DNA of 64,000 bases from Candidatus Fraserbacteria bacterium (GTDB taxonomy: Bacteria > Bipolaricaulota > Bipolaricaulia > RBG-16-55-9 > JAJCYT01): positions 60,968 to 124,967 of the forward strand of contig JAJCYT010000010.1 in assembly GCA_029262795.1 (NCBI GenBank), given 5' to 3'. The notes beneath the pieces are model-generated. The model saw nothing but the letters and a program-made list of their open reading frames with translations. It was not told the origin of the DNA and ran no database searches. Both the position numbers and the translations under genes were made by a program. Of this stretch, positions 50,344-59,321 are shown piece by piece. Position 1 is the stretch's first letter. Each line of letters starts with the position of its first letter.

Positions 50344-53300
50344 ATGATCAAATTTTTTAAAGCCAGATGGGTGCTGCTTTGCCTAGGGCTGATGCTTGCC
50401 AGCCTAGTACATGGTATGGCTCAAAACAGCACTGCGCCAGCTTCGGATCTGGATCTTGAACGGCTGGTACAGGTAGCACAAGCCGCTGCCAGCGCCGCCA
50501 ACAGCGCAGCAAGCACGGCCACGGCCACAGCCAGCGCCGTCAACGAAGCCCAAGCGTCTGCGGTCTCGACAGCCGAAGCACGGGCGCAAAGCCTGTCCAA
50601 CGCAGCTTCAGAAGCACAATCGCTTTCAGAAGCTATTTCTAGGGCGCAAGCAGAAGCCAACGCTCAAGTCCAGGCAGTATCCCAGGCGGCGGCCAGCGCC
50701 AGCGTTCATGCCGCGAGCATGGCTTCGGCTGCATCTCAAGCTCAAACTCAGGTAGAAGCACAACTGAGCGCTATTGCCCGTGCAGCTGCAGAAGCATCCG
50801 CTGCCGCAAATGCCTCAAGTATTGCGTCAGCCAATGCATCGGCGGAGGCTGCTTCACGTGCTAGTGCCCAAGCGCAAGCCAGCGCTGAATCCAATGCCAG
50901 AGCAAGTGCCAGGGCCACAGCAGCCGCAGACGCATCGGCATTCGCACGTGCTTCGGCTGAAGAAAGTGCTGAAGCCATTGACCGCGCTGAGGACCATGCA
51001 GAAGCCTCTGCCCTGGCATTGGCCAGTGCCACCAGCAGCGCAAATGCAGCAGATACAGCCGTCTCCATAGTTGAAGATAGAAAGAATGAAGTTATTTCAG
51101 AAGTGCTGCAAAACGAGTTTCAGTGCGTCACCGTGACCACCGAAATTACGGGCGCGCTTGAAGCGGTGGTCTCTTCATCAGCATTGGCTAGCGCCTCTGC
51201 ACAAGCCAGTGCCTCTGCAGTTTCGGCAGCAGCCAGCACCGCGTCGGCTCAGGCAGAAGCGGTTGCCGTGGCTTCAGCCAAAGCCCAAGCATCTGCAACG
51301 GCCGCCGCCCAAGCCTCCTCACAAGCCAGCGCCATGGCCACAGCAATAGCAGAAGCGCGAGCAGAAGCAGAAGCTGCTGCCAGCGCAGCTGCACAAGCCA
51401 GTGCCTCTGCCTCAGCAACCGCCCAAGCTGAAGCCCAAGCGGCAGCAAGTGCGGCTGCACAAGCGCAGGCTCAGGCAGATGCCACCGCCAGCGCGATGGC
51501 CAGTGCCGTTGCTGAGGCTGAAGCTCAGGCAGATGCCGCTGCAGAAGCGGCTGCCAATGCAATGGCCAGTGCCGAGGCCAGCGCCACAGCGTTTGCAACC
51601 GCTGAAGCTCAAGCCAATGCGACCGCGGAAGCAATTGCTCAAGCCAGCGCGATGGCAACAGCTGAAGCTCAAGCCCAGGCAGAAGCATTGGCCAATGCCA
51701 CAGCCAGCGCCGAGGCCAGCGCCGAGGCCACAGCTGAAGCAGCAGCGGATGCACAGGCAGCTGCCAACGCGGCTCAACAAGCACAAGTGGATGGCAATGT
51801 TGAAGCTTTGACTCTGGAAGTATTGGCTGCCGTCAACGCGGCCGCCACGGCCCAAGCAAGTGCCATTGCAACCGCCGAAGCGCAAGCCCAGGCCAATGCC
51901 AGTGCCACAGCCACGGCCAATGCCAGTGCTGAAGCTGAAACCGAAGCCCGGGTTCAGGCGTTTGCAATGGCTCAATCGATAGCAGATGCCAGTGCTCAAG
52001 CCTCTGCCAGTGCACAAGCTGCTGCAAGCGCCAGTGCTCAAGCCTCAGCTACGGCCAATGCAGCTGCAACGGCTCTGGTAGATGCACAAGCACAAGCAAC
52101 GGCAGCAGCCGAAGCTTCAGCCAATGCCGGTGCCCAAGCTTTTGCCAGCGCCAGCGCCAGTGCCGCCGCATTCGCAGATACACAAGCCAGTGCCTTGACA
52201 GGCGCATCTGCTATTGCAGATGCACAAGCACAAGCACAAGCTGCGGCCACAGCTCAAGCGACAGCCAGCGCAAATGCATCAGCCTCCGCCAGTGCCAGTG
52301 CTCAAGCCTCCGCCAGTGCCGAAGCTTCAGCAGAAGCCTCCGCCGATGCGGCAGCCCTCGCTTTTGCTCAGGCGCAGGCCAGTGCTCAAGCTGTGGTACA
52401 AACCAGTGCATCAGCCGATTTGATCAGCGACTTTGGTGCTTCGGTCAATGCGGCTGTTGACCCTGAATGTTTACGTGGTTCCTGCCCTCGCTTGCCACTG
52501 CTGTCGGTGAGTGCTGTGGTGACAGATTCATCAACCCCAAGTGGCTTTTCTGAAATTGCCATTGACATTAACGTGTCTGAAAACAACGCACTGTCTACAT
52601 CAACAACGATGTTCACCCGCTTTTTAAATGAAGGTGACAGCTTGATTTTGTTCGCACCAACCACTGTTAATGTGCAAGGCGTCAGCGCTACATTTGTGGA
52701 ATGGCAGCGAAATGGAGCATCTTTTTCCAACTCAACTCAAATTGCCCTGAATGCCAGCCAGCAAAATGAATCGCTGGTCGCTGTATATCGAGGTCAGGCT
52801 GGGACCACCTCAACGCCTGATCCAACAACCAGAGAGGTGCCAAATCTTACCTGGAACGTGGGCACCTTTGAGCCATTGAGTTTTGTACTGGCCCCAGTGT
52901 TTATGCCTGATGATTTGGCCAACGCAATCAATGCGCTGGCACCTGACCAAGCCAGTGAAACCAGCAATAATTTGCCCAATGGAATTGAATTTACGCTGGA
53001 CTTACCTCAGCGCGGCGGATCATTGCTCGGTATTTTCCCTGAAGAGGGCAATCACACCATCACCTACGACCTGTTCGGTCAAGGTGAAAAAGTGGCCACA
53101 CTGACTGCATTGTTCACCATCGGCGGTGGTACATCAACACCTCCTGGTGGGTCTACATCTAGCGGTCCAGTGACCGTCAATTTCAGAGCAATTTGTGGCA
53201 ACTGTGCTTCTACAGGGCCAGTGGAATTGAACAACGTGGCAATCACCGTCAGTGGTCCAGGCACCCTATTCACCCCATTCATGGCAAGTTTGACCAGTGG

Positions 53301-53475
53301 TAATACAGCCACCTTCTTTGCCACGATCAATGTGCCTTTTGGGCGTGAAACGCTGAGTTTCAACTCATGGCGGTTGGGCGCTACATTTGCCAGTTCCAGC
53401 TTTCTGTCCAACGCCAATCCGGTCGAAACCACCATTGGCGGCGCAACCACTTATTACGCCGTTTACATGAGGTAA
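50344..53475 (+). CDS. Secreted alternating-alanine (silk-like) repetitive protein
   Basis: 1043 residues. Signal peptide 1-27. From about residue 42 to 700 the sequence is low-complexity, with Ala at nearly every second position and Ser, Gln, Glu, Thr, Asn, Asp or Met between (for example ASASASASAQASASAEASAE). Two short ordinary stretches interrupt it: one near residues 235-280 with a cysteine (NEVISEVLQNEFQCVTV), one near 480-500 (VDGNVEALTLEVLAAV). Residues ~716-1043 form a beta-rich tail with two related modules (FVEWQRNGASF and FNSWRLGATF, each ending in a Tyr-rich strand), resembling InlB B-repeats, and cysteine pairs CLRGSC and CGNC. GGGAGG precedes ATG 50344. First gene of a five-gene run. 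Likely a fibrous surface or matrix protein. Confidence 0.8.
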   Translation: MIKFFKARWVLLCLGLMLASLVHGMAQNSTAPASDLDLERLVQVAQAAASAANSAASTATATASAVNEAQASAVSTAEARAQSLSNAASEAQSLSEAISRAQAEANAQVQAVSQAAASASVHAASMASAASQAQTQVEAQLSAIARAAAEASAAANASSIASANASAEAASRASAQAQASAESNARASARATAAADASAFARASAEESAEAIDRAEDHAEASALALASATSSANAADTAVSIVEDRKNEVISEVLQNEFQCVTVTTEITGALEAVVSSSALASASAQASASAVSAAASTASAQAEAVAVASAKAQASATAAAQASSQASAMATAIAEARAEAEAAASAAAQASASASATAQAEAQAAASAAAQAQAQADATASAMASAVAEAEAQADAAAEAAANAMASAEASATAFATAEAQANATAEAIAQASAMATAEAQAQAEALANATASAEASAEATAEAAADAQAAANAAQQAQVDGNVEALTLEVLAAVNAAATAQASAIATAEAQAQANASATATANASAEAETEARVQAFAMAQSIADASAQASASAQAAASASAQASATANAAATALVDAQAQATAAAEASANAGAQAFASASASAAAFADTQASALTGASAIADAQAQAQAAATAQATASANASASASASAQASASAEASAEASADAAALAFAQAQASAQAVVQTSASADLISDFGASVNAAVDPECLRGSCPRLPLLSVSAVVTDSSTPSGFSEIAIDINVSENNALSTSTTMFTRFLNEGDSLILFAPTTVNVQGVSATFVEWQRNGASFSNSTQIALNASQQNESLVAVYRGQAGTTSTPDPTTREVPNLTWNVGTFEPLSFVLAPVFMPDDLANAINALAPDQASETSNNLPNGIEFTLDLPQRGGSLLGIFPEEGNHTITYDLFGQGEKVATLTALFTIGGGTSTPPGGSTSSGPVTVNFRAICGNCASTGPVELNNVAITVSGPGTLFTPFMASLTSGNTATFFATINVPFGRETLSFNSWRLGATFASSSFLSNANPVETTIGGATTYYAVYMR
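50470..52430 (+). repeat. Low-complexity region coding alternating Ala-X
   Basis: About 1.9 kb of GCN-rich DNA built of GCC-AGT-GCC, GCA-CAA-GCC and similar codon pairs. There is no fixed long unit; the period is 2 codons with drifting longer patterns. It generates many false ORFs in other frames. Confidence 0.85.
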
Positions 53476-53480
53476 TCACC

Positions 53481-54092
53481 ATGAACAAAGTGTTTTTTAT
53501 CTTGACGACTGTGGCGCTGGGTGTGGTGCTTTGGAGCGACACGCTGCTTTCAACAAGCACCGATGATTTCCAAGTGAGAAAAGCTCAAGCTGAATTGTCG
53601 CAGGTGTATGACGTTCTTAACGACAAGTTTCAGCAACGTATTGGCTCAAATACAGGAGAAATTGCACCCGGCTTTTCTTTGCTTGATCTCAATGGCCAAT
53701 CGCTGTCTTTGGATCAAATGGAAGGCAAAGTGGTGCTGCTCAACCTGTGGGCCAGCTATTGTCCTGCCTGTGTTCACGAAATGCCTATGCTTGAGGAAGT
53801 TGCACAAGTGCATGACAACCTCATCGTCATTGGCATCAATGTAGGCGAACACCCTGACACCGTAAGAAACTTTATGACGCAAACCAGCATTTCCTATCCC
53901 ATTGCAATCGATGCAATGGGAGAAGTGACGCTGGCTTATCAAGCGGTTCGCCTGCCGGCCACATGGTTGATCAGTGATCAAGGTCAGGTGATCTGGAAAA
54001 AGTTTGGCGGCCTCAGCCGCAACGACATTGAATTTCAACTTCAAGAGATCGAAAACATCATTGAAGTATCAGAAAAATCTCAAGGGTACTAA
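53481..54092 (+). CDS. TlpA/ResA-type thioredoxin-fold protein, membrane-anchored or exported
   Basis: 203 residues from ATG 53481, 5 bases after the Ala-rich gene, with GAGG in the overlap zone. An N-terminal signal-anchor covers residues 1-24. A coiled segment follows (residues 30-55), then a thioredoxin fold starting IAPGFSLLDLNGQ with the redox pair in ASYCPACVHEMP near residue 95 and the cis-proline region RLPATWLI. TlpA/ResA proteins reduce or oxidise disulfides in exported proteins; the neighbours carry Cys pairs that could be its clients. The wider frame to 53367 is not coding. Confidence 0.87.
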   Translation: MNKVFFILTTVALGVVLWSDTLLSTSTDDFQVRKAQAELSQVYDVLNDKFQQRIGSNTGEIAPGFSLLDLNGQSLSLDQMEGKVVLLNLWASYCPACVHEMPMLEEVAQVHDNLIVIGINVGEHPDTVRNFMTQTSISYPIAIDAMGEVTLAYQAVRLPATWLISDQGQVIWKKFGGLSRNDIEFQLQEIENIIEVSEKSQGY

Positions 54093-54103
54093 GGAGAAAA
54101 CTC

Positions 54104-57100
54104 ATGACCCAGACAATTCGCAGAGTATCCAAAAAAGCCAAGCTATGGCTTGCTTTAGGGATGGTTCTGGCTGTTGCCATCATGCTGCAACATGCTTTTG
54201 CCATCGGTGTCAGCCTTTCTGTTTCGGCGGAAAGTGTTTGTGGCTCAGCAGTCAGCCACATCGTTACGATAGAGTGGGAAGTTCAGGACGCAGATGAACC
54301 TCAGGTTTCAATCAACGTGACTTTACCTGATGGAACAGTTCTAACCACAGCCAGCAGTGAACCTCAAGGCACGACCATGTTTGACCTGTCTCTCAATGAT
54401 GGGGGCACAGTGAGTGTTCAAGTCTCGGCTGAAATGGGTGGCAGTTCAGCTTCTTCATCTGGTTCAGTAACCTTGTCACCTTGTGATGAAATGGGCAGTG
54501 ATGACGGTGGGCGCGATCCAAACAACGACGGCAGCACGGACGATGGCGATTCCACCATGCCTGGTGGACCGGATGATGATCCTGACGATGACACTTCAAC
54601 CACAGACGATCGTGGGGATGATCCTTCAACCACCGGTGATATCACCACACCTGAAGACGATGACCGCCCAGACACTCCTGGCGAAATCACCGGCACGCCA
54701 GTGACGCCTGACCCAGACCCGCCGTTTGAACCTGAATTCCCCATTGCTTACCCTCCTATCCCCTTTAATCCTGGCTTTACCATTCCTAAGCCGGATTTGG
54801 TGGTCAAAGACATTGAAGTTACCCAAGGAATGCAAAACCTGGACAACGAAATGCCATTGATTGCAGGGCGTTCCACCATTGTCCGTGTCTATGTTGACGA
54901 CATCAAAACTAGTGGCGCAGCCAATGTGCTTGGCAGCCTGAATGTGGAACTAATGTCTGTCAGCTATTTTGAAAACAATGGCGGAGGCAGCACCGGTGGG
55001 AATGCACTTTATGAAAAATTGTTGCCACCCAAAAATCCTGGGCTGCGTATCACCGTAAAACCCAATGGCGGAGATCGTAAAAATTTAAACGATTCTTACT
55101 GGTTTCAGTTGCCTCATGTGGAATTGTATGAAGCTGCAGAGTCAGAAATCCCCAATGGAGCAGTCATTACAGAAATGGTGGTCAAATTTACCGCCGAAGT
55201 CAACCCGGATAAGTTCATCCAGGAAGAAGATTTAGACAATAACACTATGGAAATCACGCTTTCCCTGCGTGGCGCCCGATGGGCCTATCTGCGTGCGGTA
55301 CCCTTGCACCTTCATCAGAACTGGAACCCCAATTCTGGTGTCAATGTTGCGCCTTGTGCCCAAGACGATGACTTTTGGCGCATATTCAACAGTATGTTCC
55401 GCCATCATCCAATTTCACATCTATGGGTTAGTTGTGCATCAACCCTCGAGCCCCTTTTCCATGATGGCCTTGCACCGTTCATTTCCAGTCGAGAATGGGA
55501 TATGAGTTTTACCCATAACCAGGAAGCTTTGAATCTCTTTGTGCCTGCAGGCTGCCTGGATGTCAACAAGGAAATCAAATTCCTCAAAGATTCTGAAGAC
55601 TTAAATCAGCCAGATGCATTGTCACCAATTCTTTATCAATACATCGGTTTGGTCCCCACAGGCATCAGCAACGACTTTTGCCCATCTGGAAGCGGCAGTT
55701 GGAGTGGCGCAGCCTACAGTGGCACCATCTGGACGACCATGAATGCCAGCAATGGAAATCAGCCTTGGATCATTCCAGGGGGCAATACTATTGCACATGA
55801 AACCCAACATGGTGGCGGATTGGACCATGTATTGTGCCAAGGCAACGAAGGTCCACCCAATGGGGCCATTGAAACTGGATATCCCTATCCAACACAGGAA
55901 GCCAATGGCCAGGATTATGGCAACGACGGTCTGTTTGAATTTGATTTCAACATGAATGGCAACCTGGATGGATTTAATGATCCGCTGATTATGGACATTC
56001 CCGATACGGTATGTCGCCTGGCGCCGATTGATCCAGAAGGCTACTACGGTATGGACGTAAACCATTTCCTCTGGAGTGAAACCAACGGTAACCCAGCCAT
56101 CATTCCCAACGATGACCCCCAGGTTGCCTTCCCCATCATGGGGTATCTGGGTTCACAACGTTGGACATCTGCCTGGACTTGGTGTCAGTTGATTAGCTTC
56201 TATTTGATCACCGGAAGCTGTAACTGGAACAGCATTGCTCCGGGTAACCTCGACATTGAATTTGTGGAAGAAACTGAAGACAAACTCATTGACAACAGGG
56301 TCAACCGTCCTGGTTTGACCAACAATGCAGGTGGACATGTCCATCCTGACATGGAAAAAAATCTGATGCTTAGCTTGGGCCTCGCAGTTCAAGGTTTGGA
56401 AAACAGCGAACGCTTTGTCACGGTTTCTGGTGGTGTAAACACAGAATCGCTCAACGGCACTTTAGATGATTTGGTTGTGAAAAATGCCGATGGCATTTCA
56501 GCAAACCAAATTGCTGAAGCCATTGACAAAGCAGAAACCCTGGCCCGTGAAGGTCGCGTTACTGGCTTTAGCCTGCATGTGTTGGATGCTCAAGACAACT
56601 CGTTATTTACACTGCCTATAGCCAGCGCACCTCACATCACTCATGGCGAAAACAATGCGCCATTGGTGCCAGTATCTTTCCCATTCATTGAGTTACTGCC
56701 TGCTCCAGACAACGCCACAAAAGTGGCATTGGTTGAAGATGAAACTGGTCGTCAATTGGACGTACACAACATCGACGGAGCGGCCCCAGTGGTTCAAGTC
56801 CTGTTCCCCAACGGCGGTGAACAGCTTCAGATCGGTGATTCCATCCAATGGGAGGCTTCTGACCCTGACGGCGATCCGATGCTATTCAACATTTTCTATA
56901 GCGCTGACGATGGCCAAACCTGGACTGGGCTGGTCAATGGCCTGCAAAAAAGTGAATATAGATTAGACAGCTTGGAAAACCTGCTTGCCAGCGATCAAGG
57001 CCGCATCCGGGTGGTAGCTCGTGACTTGACTCATGCTTCTCAAGATGAATCAGACCGTCCCTTCAGTGTCGCTGCATCTAAGCCCGAAGCCCGTATTCTC

Positions 57101-57679
57101 AGCCCCGCTGATGGCAGCACCATTCTGATCAGCGAAGCAGTGACCTTTTCCGGCATTGCTTCTGTCCAAGGGCAAAATGGTGTGGTTCCTGGTGGTTCTG
57201 GTGTTGAATACAGCTGGAGCTCCAGTTTGGATGGTGAACTTGGCACAGGTCGTGACCTGGTTTTGGACATTGGCTCATTAAGCGTGGGTGAACACGTCAT
57301 CGTGCTTACAGCTGTTTCTGCGGATGGTCAGGCGGTGGAAGCAAACATCAACCTGAATGTTGAAGCGTTGCCTGATCGTGGCGAATTAAACATTCGCCTG
57401 GACACCGAAAGTGCTGAAACCTGCGACGATCAGAACACTCGAATCGTCAACGTGATCTGGGAAATTCAAGGAGGCATACTGCCCCTTCAGGTCAGCTTGA
57501 CCATGAATGCACCAGATGGCACATCTGGCACATTGCCGGACCGTCCTTTGTTTGCCGAACAGCCTTTCCAGTTGGGTTATCCCGAGGGTGGCACGTTTGA
57601 AGTCATCTTAAGTGCCGAAGATGGCAACGAGATGATCTTGTCCGAACAAGCTGTTGTGGAATTACCACCATGTGAATAG
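54104..57679 (+). CDS. Large secreted multidomain HExxHxxGxxH metalloprotease
   Basis: 1191 residues. Signal peptide 1-33. Cys-bounded beta domain ~34-127 (VCGSAVSHIVTIEWEV ... LSPC), acidic Asp/Thr/Pro linker ~128-215, CARDB-like beta domain from ~230 (PDLVVKDIEVTQGMQ), catalytic region ~395-780 with HETQHGGGLDH at 565-575 (full HExxHxxGxxH zinc motif), Ig-like domain ~882-985 (FPNGGEQLQIGDSIQWEASD), PKD-like domain ~988-1090, and a C-terminal copy of the Cys-bounded beta domain ~1093-1191 (TCDDQNTRIVNVIWEI ... LPPC). AAGGAG precedes ATG 54104, 11 bases after the TlpA gene. A metzincin-like fold is inferred. Confidence 0.82.
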   Translation: MTQTIRRVSKKAKLWLALGMVLAVAIMLQHAFAIGVSLSVSAESVCGSAVSHIVTIEWEVQDADEPQVSINVTLPDGTVLTTASSEPQGTTMFDLSLNDGGTVSVQVSAEMGGSSASSSGSVTLSPCDEMGSDDGGRDPNNDGSTDDGDSTMPGGPDDDPDDDTSTTDDRGDDPSTTGDITTPEDDDRPDTPGEITGTPVTPDPDPPFEPEFPIAYPPIPFNPGFTIPKPDLVVKDIEVTQGMQNLDNEMPLIAGRSTIVRVYVDDIKTSGAANVLGSLNVELMSVSYFENNGGGSTGGNALYEKLLPPKNPGLRITVKPNGGDRKNLNDSYWFQLPHVELYEAAESEIPNGAVITEMVVKFTAEVNPDKFIQEEDLDNNTMEITLSLRGARWAYLRAVPLHLHQNWNPNSGVNVAPCAQDDDFWRIFNSMFRHHPISHLWVSCASTLEPLFHDGLAPFISSREWDMSFTHNQEALNLFVPAGCLDVNKEIKFLKDSEDLNQPDALSPILYQYIGLVPTGISNDFCPSGSGSWSGAAYSGTIWTTMNASNGNQPWIIPGGNTIAHETQHGGGLDHVLCQGNEGPPNGAIETGYPYPTQEANGQDYGNDGLFEFDFNMNGNLDGFNDPLIMDIPDTVCRLAPIDPEGYYGMDVNHFLWSETNGNPAIIPNDDPQVAFPIMGYLGSQRWTSAWTWCQLISFYLITGSCNWNSIAPGNLDIEFVEETEDKLIDNRVNRPGLTNNAGGHVHPDMEKNLMLSLGLAVQGLENSERFVTVSGGVNTESLNGTLDDLVVKNADGISANQIAEAIDKAETLAREGRVTGFSLHVLDAQDNSLFTLPIASAPHITHGENNAPLVPVSFPFIELLPAPDNATKVALVEDETGRQLDVHNIDGAAPVVQVLFPNGGEQLQIGDSIQWEASDPDGDPMLFNIFYSADDGQTWTGLVNGLQKSEYRLDSLENLLASDQGRIRVVARDLTHASQDESDRPFSVAASKPEARILSPADGSTILISEAVTFSGIASVQGQNGVVPGGSGVEYSWSSSLDGELGTGRDLVLDIGSLSVGEHVIVLTAVSADGQAVEANINLNVEALPDRGELNIRLDTESAETCDDQNTRIVNVIWEIQGGILPLQVSLTMNAPDGTSGTLPDRPLFAEQPFQLGYPEGGTFEVILSAEDGNEMILSEQAVVELPPCE

Positions 57680-57713
57680 CAAACAACCCTCCTTGAAAAA
57701 GGAAACCACTTTA

Positions 57714-57746
57714 TGCATGGGGGCGCGGATGATGCGCCCCCATGCA
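57714..57746 (+). promoter_or_regulatory. Very stable intercistronic hairpin
   Basis: Perfect 13-bp, GC-rich stem (57714-57726 with 57734-57746) around a 7-base loop, with no T-run after it. Placed 35 bases past the protease stop and 30 bases before the next start. It fits an mRNA-stabilising element or partial terminator that sets different levels for the two parts of the operon. Confidence 0.6.
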
Positions 57747-57775
57747 ATACCTTTGGCTTTACAGGGGAGTCCATA

Positions 57776-58795
57776 ATGAAAAAAATTTGGCTAAGAAGTC
57801 TACTGTTGACAACCTGCTTGCTGGTCTCATTCCAGGCTGTGCATTCTCAGGAAGCAACCACCACGAGTTATATTGTGGTGACGCTTGAAGACATTGTGTT
57901 TGAAGCTAATTCAGATGAACATTTTCAACTGATGTTGGGCAGCGTTGCAGCATCAGGTTTTCGTATACAGAAAAATATCTGGCCAAGTACAACACCTGTT
58001 ACTTTACTATCTGATCAAGGGTTGTTGCCCAACGCTACCAATGCCATTCCTTTATTCGCCCTACCAGAGTCCCAACTCGAAGACCAGTTGGGGTTTATTT
58101 TAATGGTGGTGGACAACCGCATTCAGGACCAATCACAAGCTGATGACTGGCTGCAACAATCTTTTCCTACAGCGGTCGAAACGGCCTCGGGGCCAGTCGC
58201 ATTGTGGTCTACAAACTCAAACATTCTTAGCGAAACCACCGCTTCACGGATTGATGAAATAGTTGAACCTTTACTTGGCGGAAACAAGCTGCTTGGCATC
58301 AGCGCCATCCGGTTTTCAAGTGATGAAGATTGGGGGGTGCGCGAAGAGGTGTATCAAACCACTGTTGAAGCTGAAACCAGCTTTACTCTGACTTATCGTA
58401 TTTCCAGAGTTGAAGTGCCTGAAAATATTGAAGTGAAAGTTTTGCTTGAAGATATGTCAGTAACTGAAAATTTGGAACAGGTTGTCATTGACAGCCAAGC
58501 CTCCACAGCATTTTCTGGTGAAACGCTCAATCGACTGCATCGGCTTTTGCCTTTTGAGGGTTCATACAAAATTGAAAGTGACAATCCGTTGCTTGTGAAT
58601 GAGGTATTGCTCACCGGTCCCATTGGCCCGTTTCTTTATCTCGATGTTGGTATTAATTCCGACAACTTTAAATCCAACCTGATTTTCACACAGTTAATTG
58701 CATCGATTGAGTTTCCATTTGAGATCACTTTGACAGATGAATCACTTGGTATAGATCTCAAATTTCGAGTTGAAGCCAATTTTATAGGAGAATAG
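57776..58795 (+). CDS. Secreted protein of unknown function
   Basis: 339 residues from ATG 57776 (AGGGGAG upstream; the frame extends over the hairpin without support). Signal peptide 1-24 ending VHSQ. No cysteines in the mature part. The first half (residues ~28-190) is mixed alpha/beta, and the second half is beta-rich with long acidic strands (ENIEVKVLLEDMSVTENLEQVV). No motif or family recognised. It lies in the operon after the large protease and directly before the NUDIX gene. Possibly a partner, substrate or inhibitor of the protease; nothing in the sequence decides. Confidence 0.65.
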   Translation: MKKIWLRSLLLTTCLLVSFQAVHSQEATTTSYIVVTLEDIVFEANSDEHFQLMLGSVAASGFRIQKNIWPSTTPVTLLSDQGLLPNATNAIPLFALPESQLEDQLGFILMVVDNRIQDQSQADDWLQQSFPTAVETASGPVALWSTNSNILSETTASRIDEIVEPLLGGNKLLGISAIRFSSDEDWGVREEVYQTTVEAETSFTLTYRISRVEVPENIEVKVLLEDMSVTENLEQVVIDSQASTAFSGETLNRLHRLLPFEGSYKIESDNPLLVNEVLLTGPIGPFLYLDVGINSDNFKSNLIFTQLIASIEFPFEITLTDESLGIDLKFRVEANFIGE

Positions 58796-58796
58796 C

Positions 58797-59321
58797 ATGT
58801 TTCAATCATTGGAGAAAACCATCATGAAGATTATTCATAAAGCTTGTCCTTGTGTCCTTCGGTGCAGCAAAACGGGCATTGATGTTTTAGTGTTTGAGCA
58901 CCCTATATCCGGTGTTCAAATTCCCAAAGGCACTGTGGAGCCAGGCGAATCCTTGGAAGCTGCCGCACTGCGGGAGTTATATGAAGAATCCGGTATCAAA
59001 TCAGCTCGACTGGTCACCAAAGCTGGTCAATTTGAACGAAAAGTCGGGGGTGGCCCGCATGAAGACGGTCCGTTAGAAAATCATCCTTGGCACGTGTTTG
59101 TGCTGACGCCCAAAGAAATTCTGCCCGACACCTGGCAACACCAAGCAGAGGGCAGCGTGGTTGAACGTGGACTAAAGTTTGACTATTTTTGGCATTCTTT
59201 AGACTCTAAAGACACATCCAATTTCCATCCTGCATTTATCAATGTTTTGCAAATGCTCAATGAATATTTTTTGAAGCAACCTTCATTGACTCAAAAATTA
59301 TTTTCTATTTCTGGGACTTGA
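58797..59321 (+). CDS. NUDIX hydrolase
   Basis: 174 residues from ATG 58797, one base after the previous stop; ATG 58824 is an alternative. The NUDIX box is exact: GTVEPGESLEAAAL then RELYEESGI, residues ~48-70. PKGTVEPGE resembles the NudF/diadenosine-type families. Cytoplasmic. Its place at the end of a run of exported-protein genes is odd and may be read-through rather than shared function. It overlaps the convergent methyltransferase gene by 17 bases. Confidence 0.85.
   Translation: MFQSLEKTIMKIIHKACPCVLRCSKTGIDVLVFEHPISGVQIPKGTVEPGESLEAAALRELYEESGIKSARLVTKAGQFERKVGGGPHEDGPLENHPWHVFVLTPKEILPDTWQHQAEGSVVERGLKFDYFWHSLDSKDTSNFHPAFINVLQMLNEYFLKQPSLTQKLFSISGT

Noticed and set aside
50404..52423. 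Many long open frames on both strands in the Ala-rich region (for example 51188-51784 minus and 51401-51811 plus)
   Set aside because: They are by-products of GC-rich, stop-poor alternating Ala codons; their translations are Leu/Arg/Pro/His low-complexity without start signals.
50470..52430. Repeat region considered as a CRISPR array or assembly artefact
   Set aside because: There are no constant repeats with unique spacers; the region is one uninterrupted frame following a signal peptide and ending in a folded domain.
57714..57746. Hairpin called as an ordinary intrinsic terminator
   Set aside because: No T-run follows, and the next gene begins 30 bases later in the same direction.
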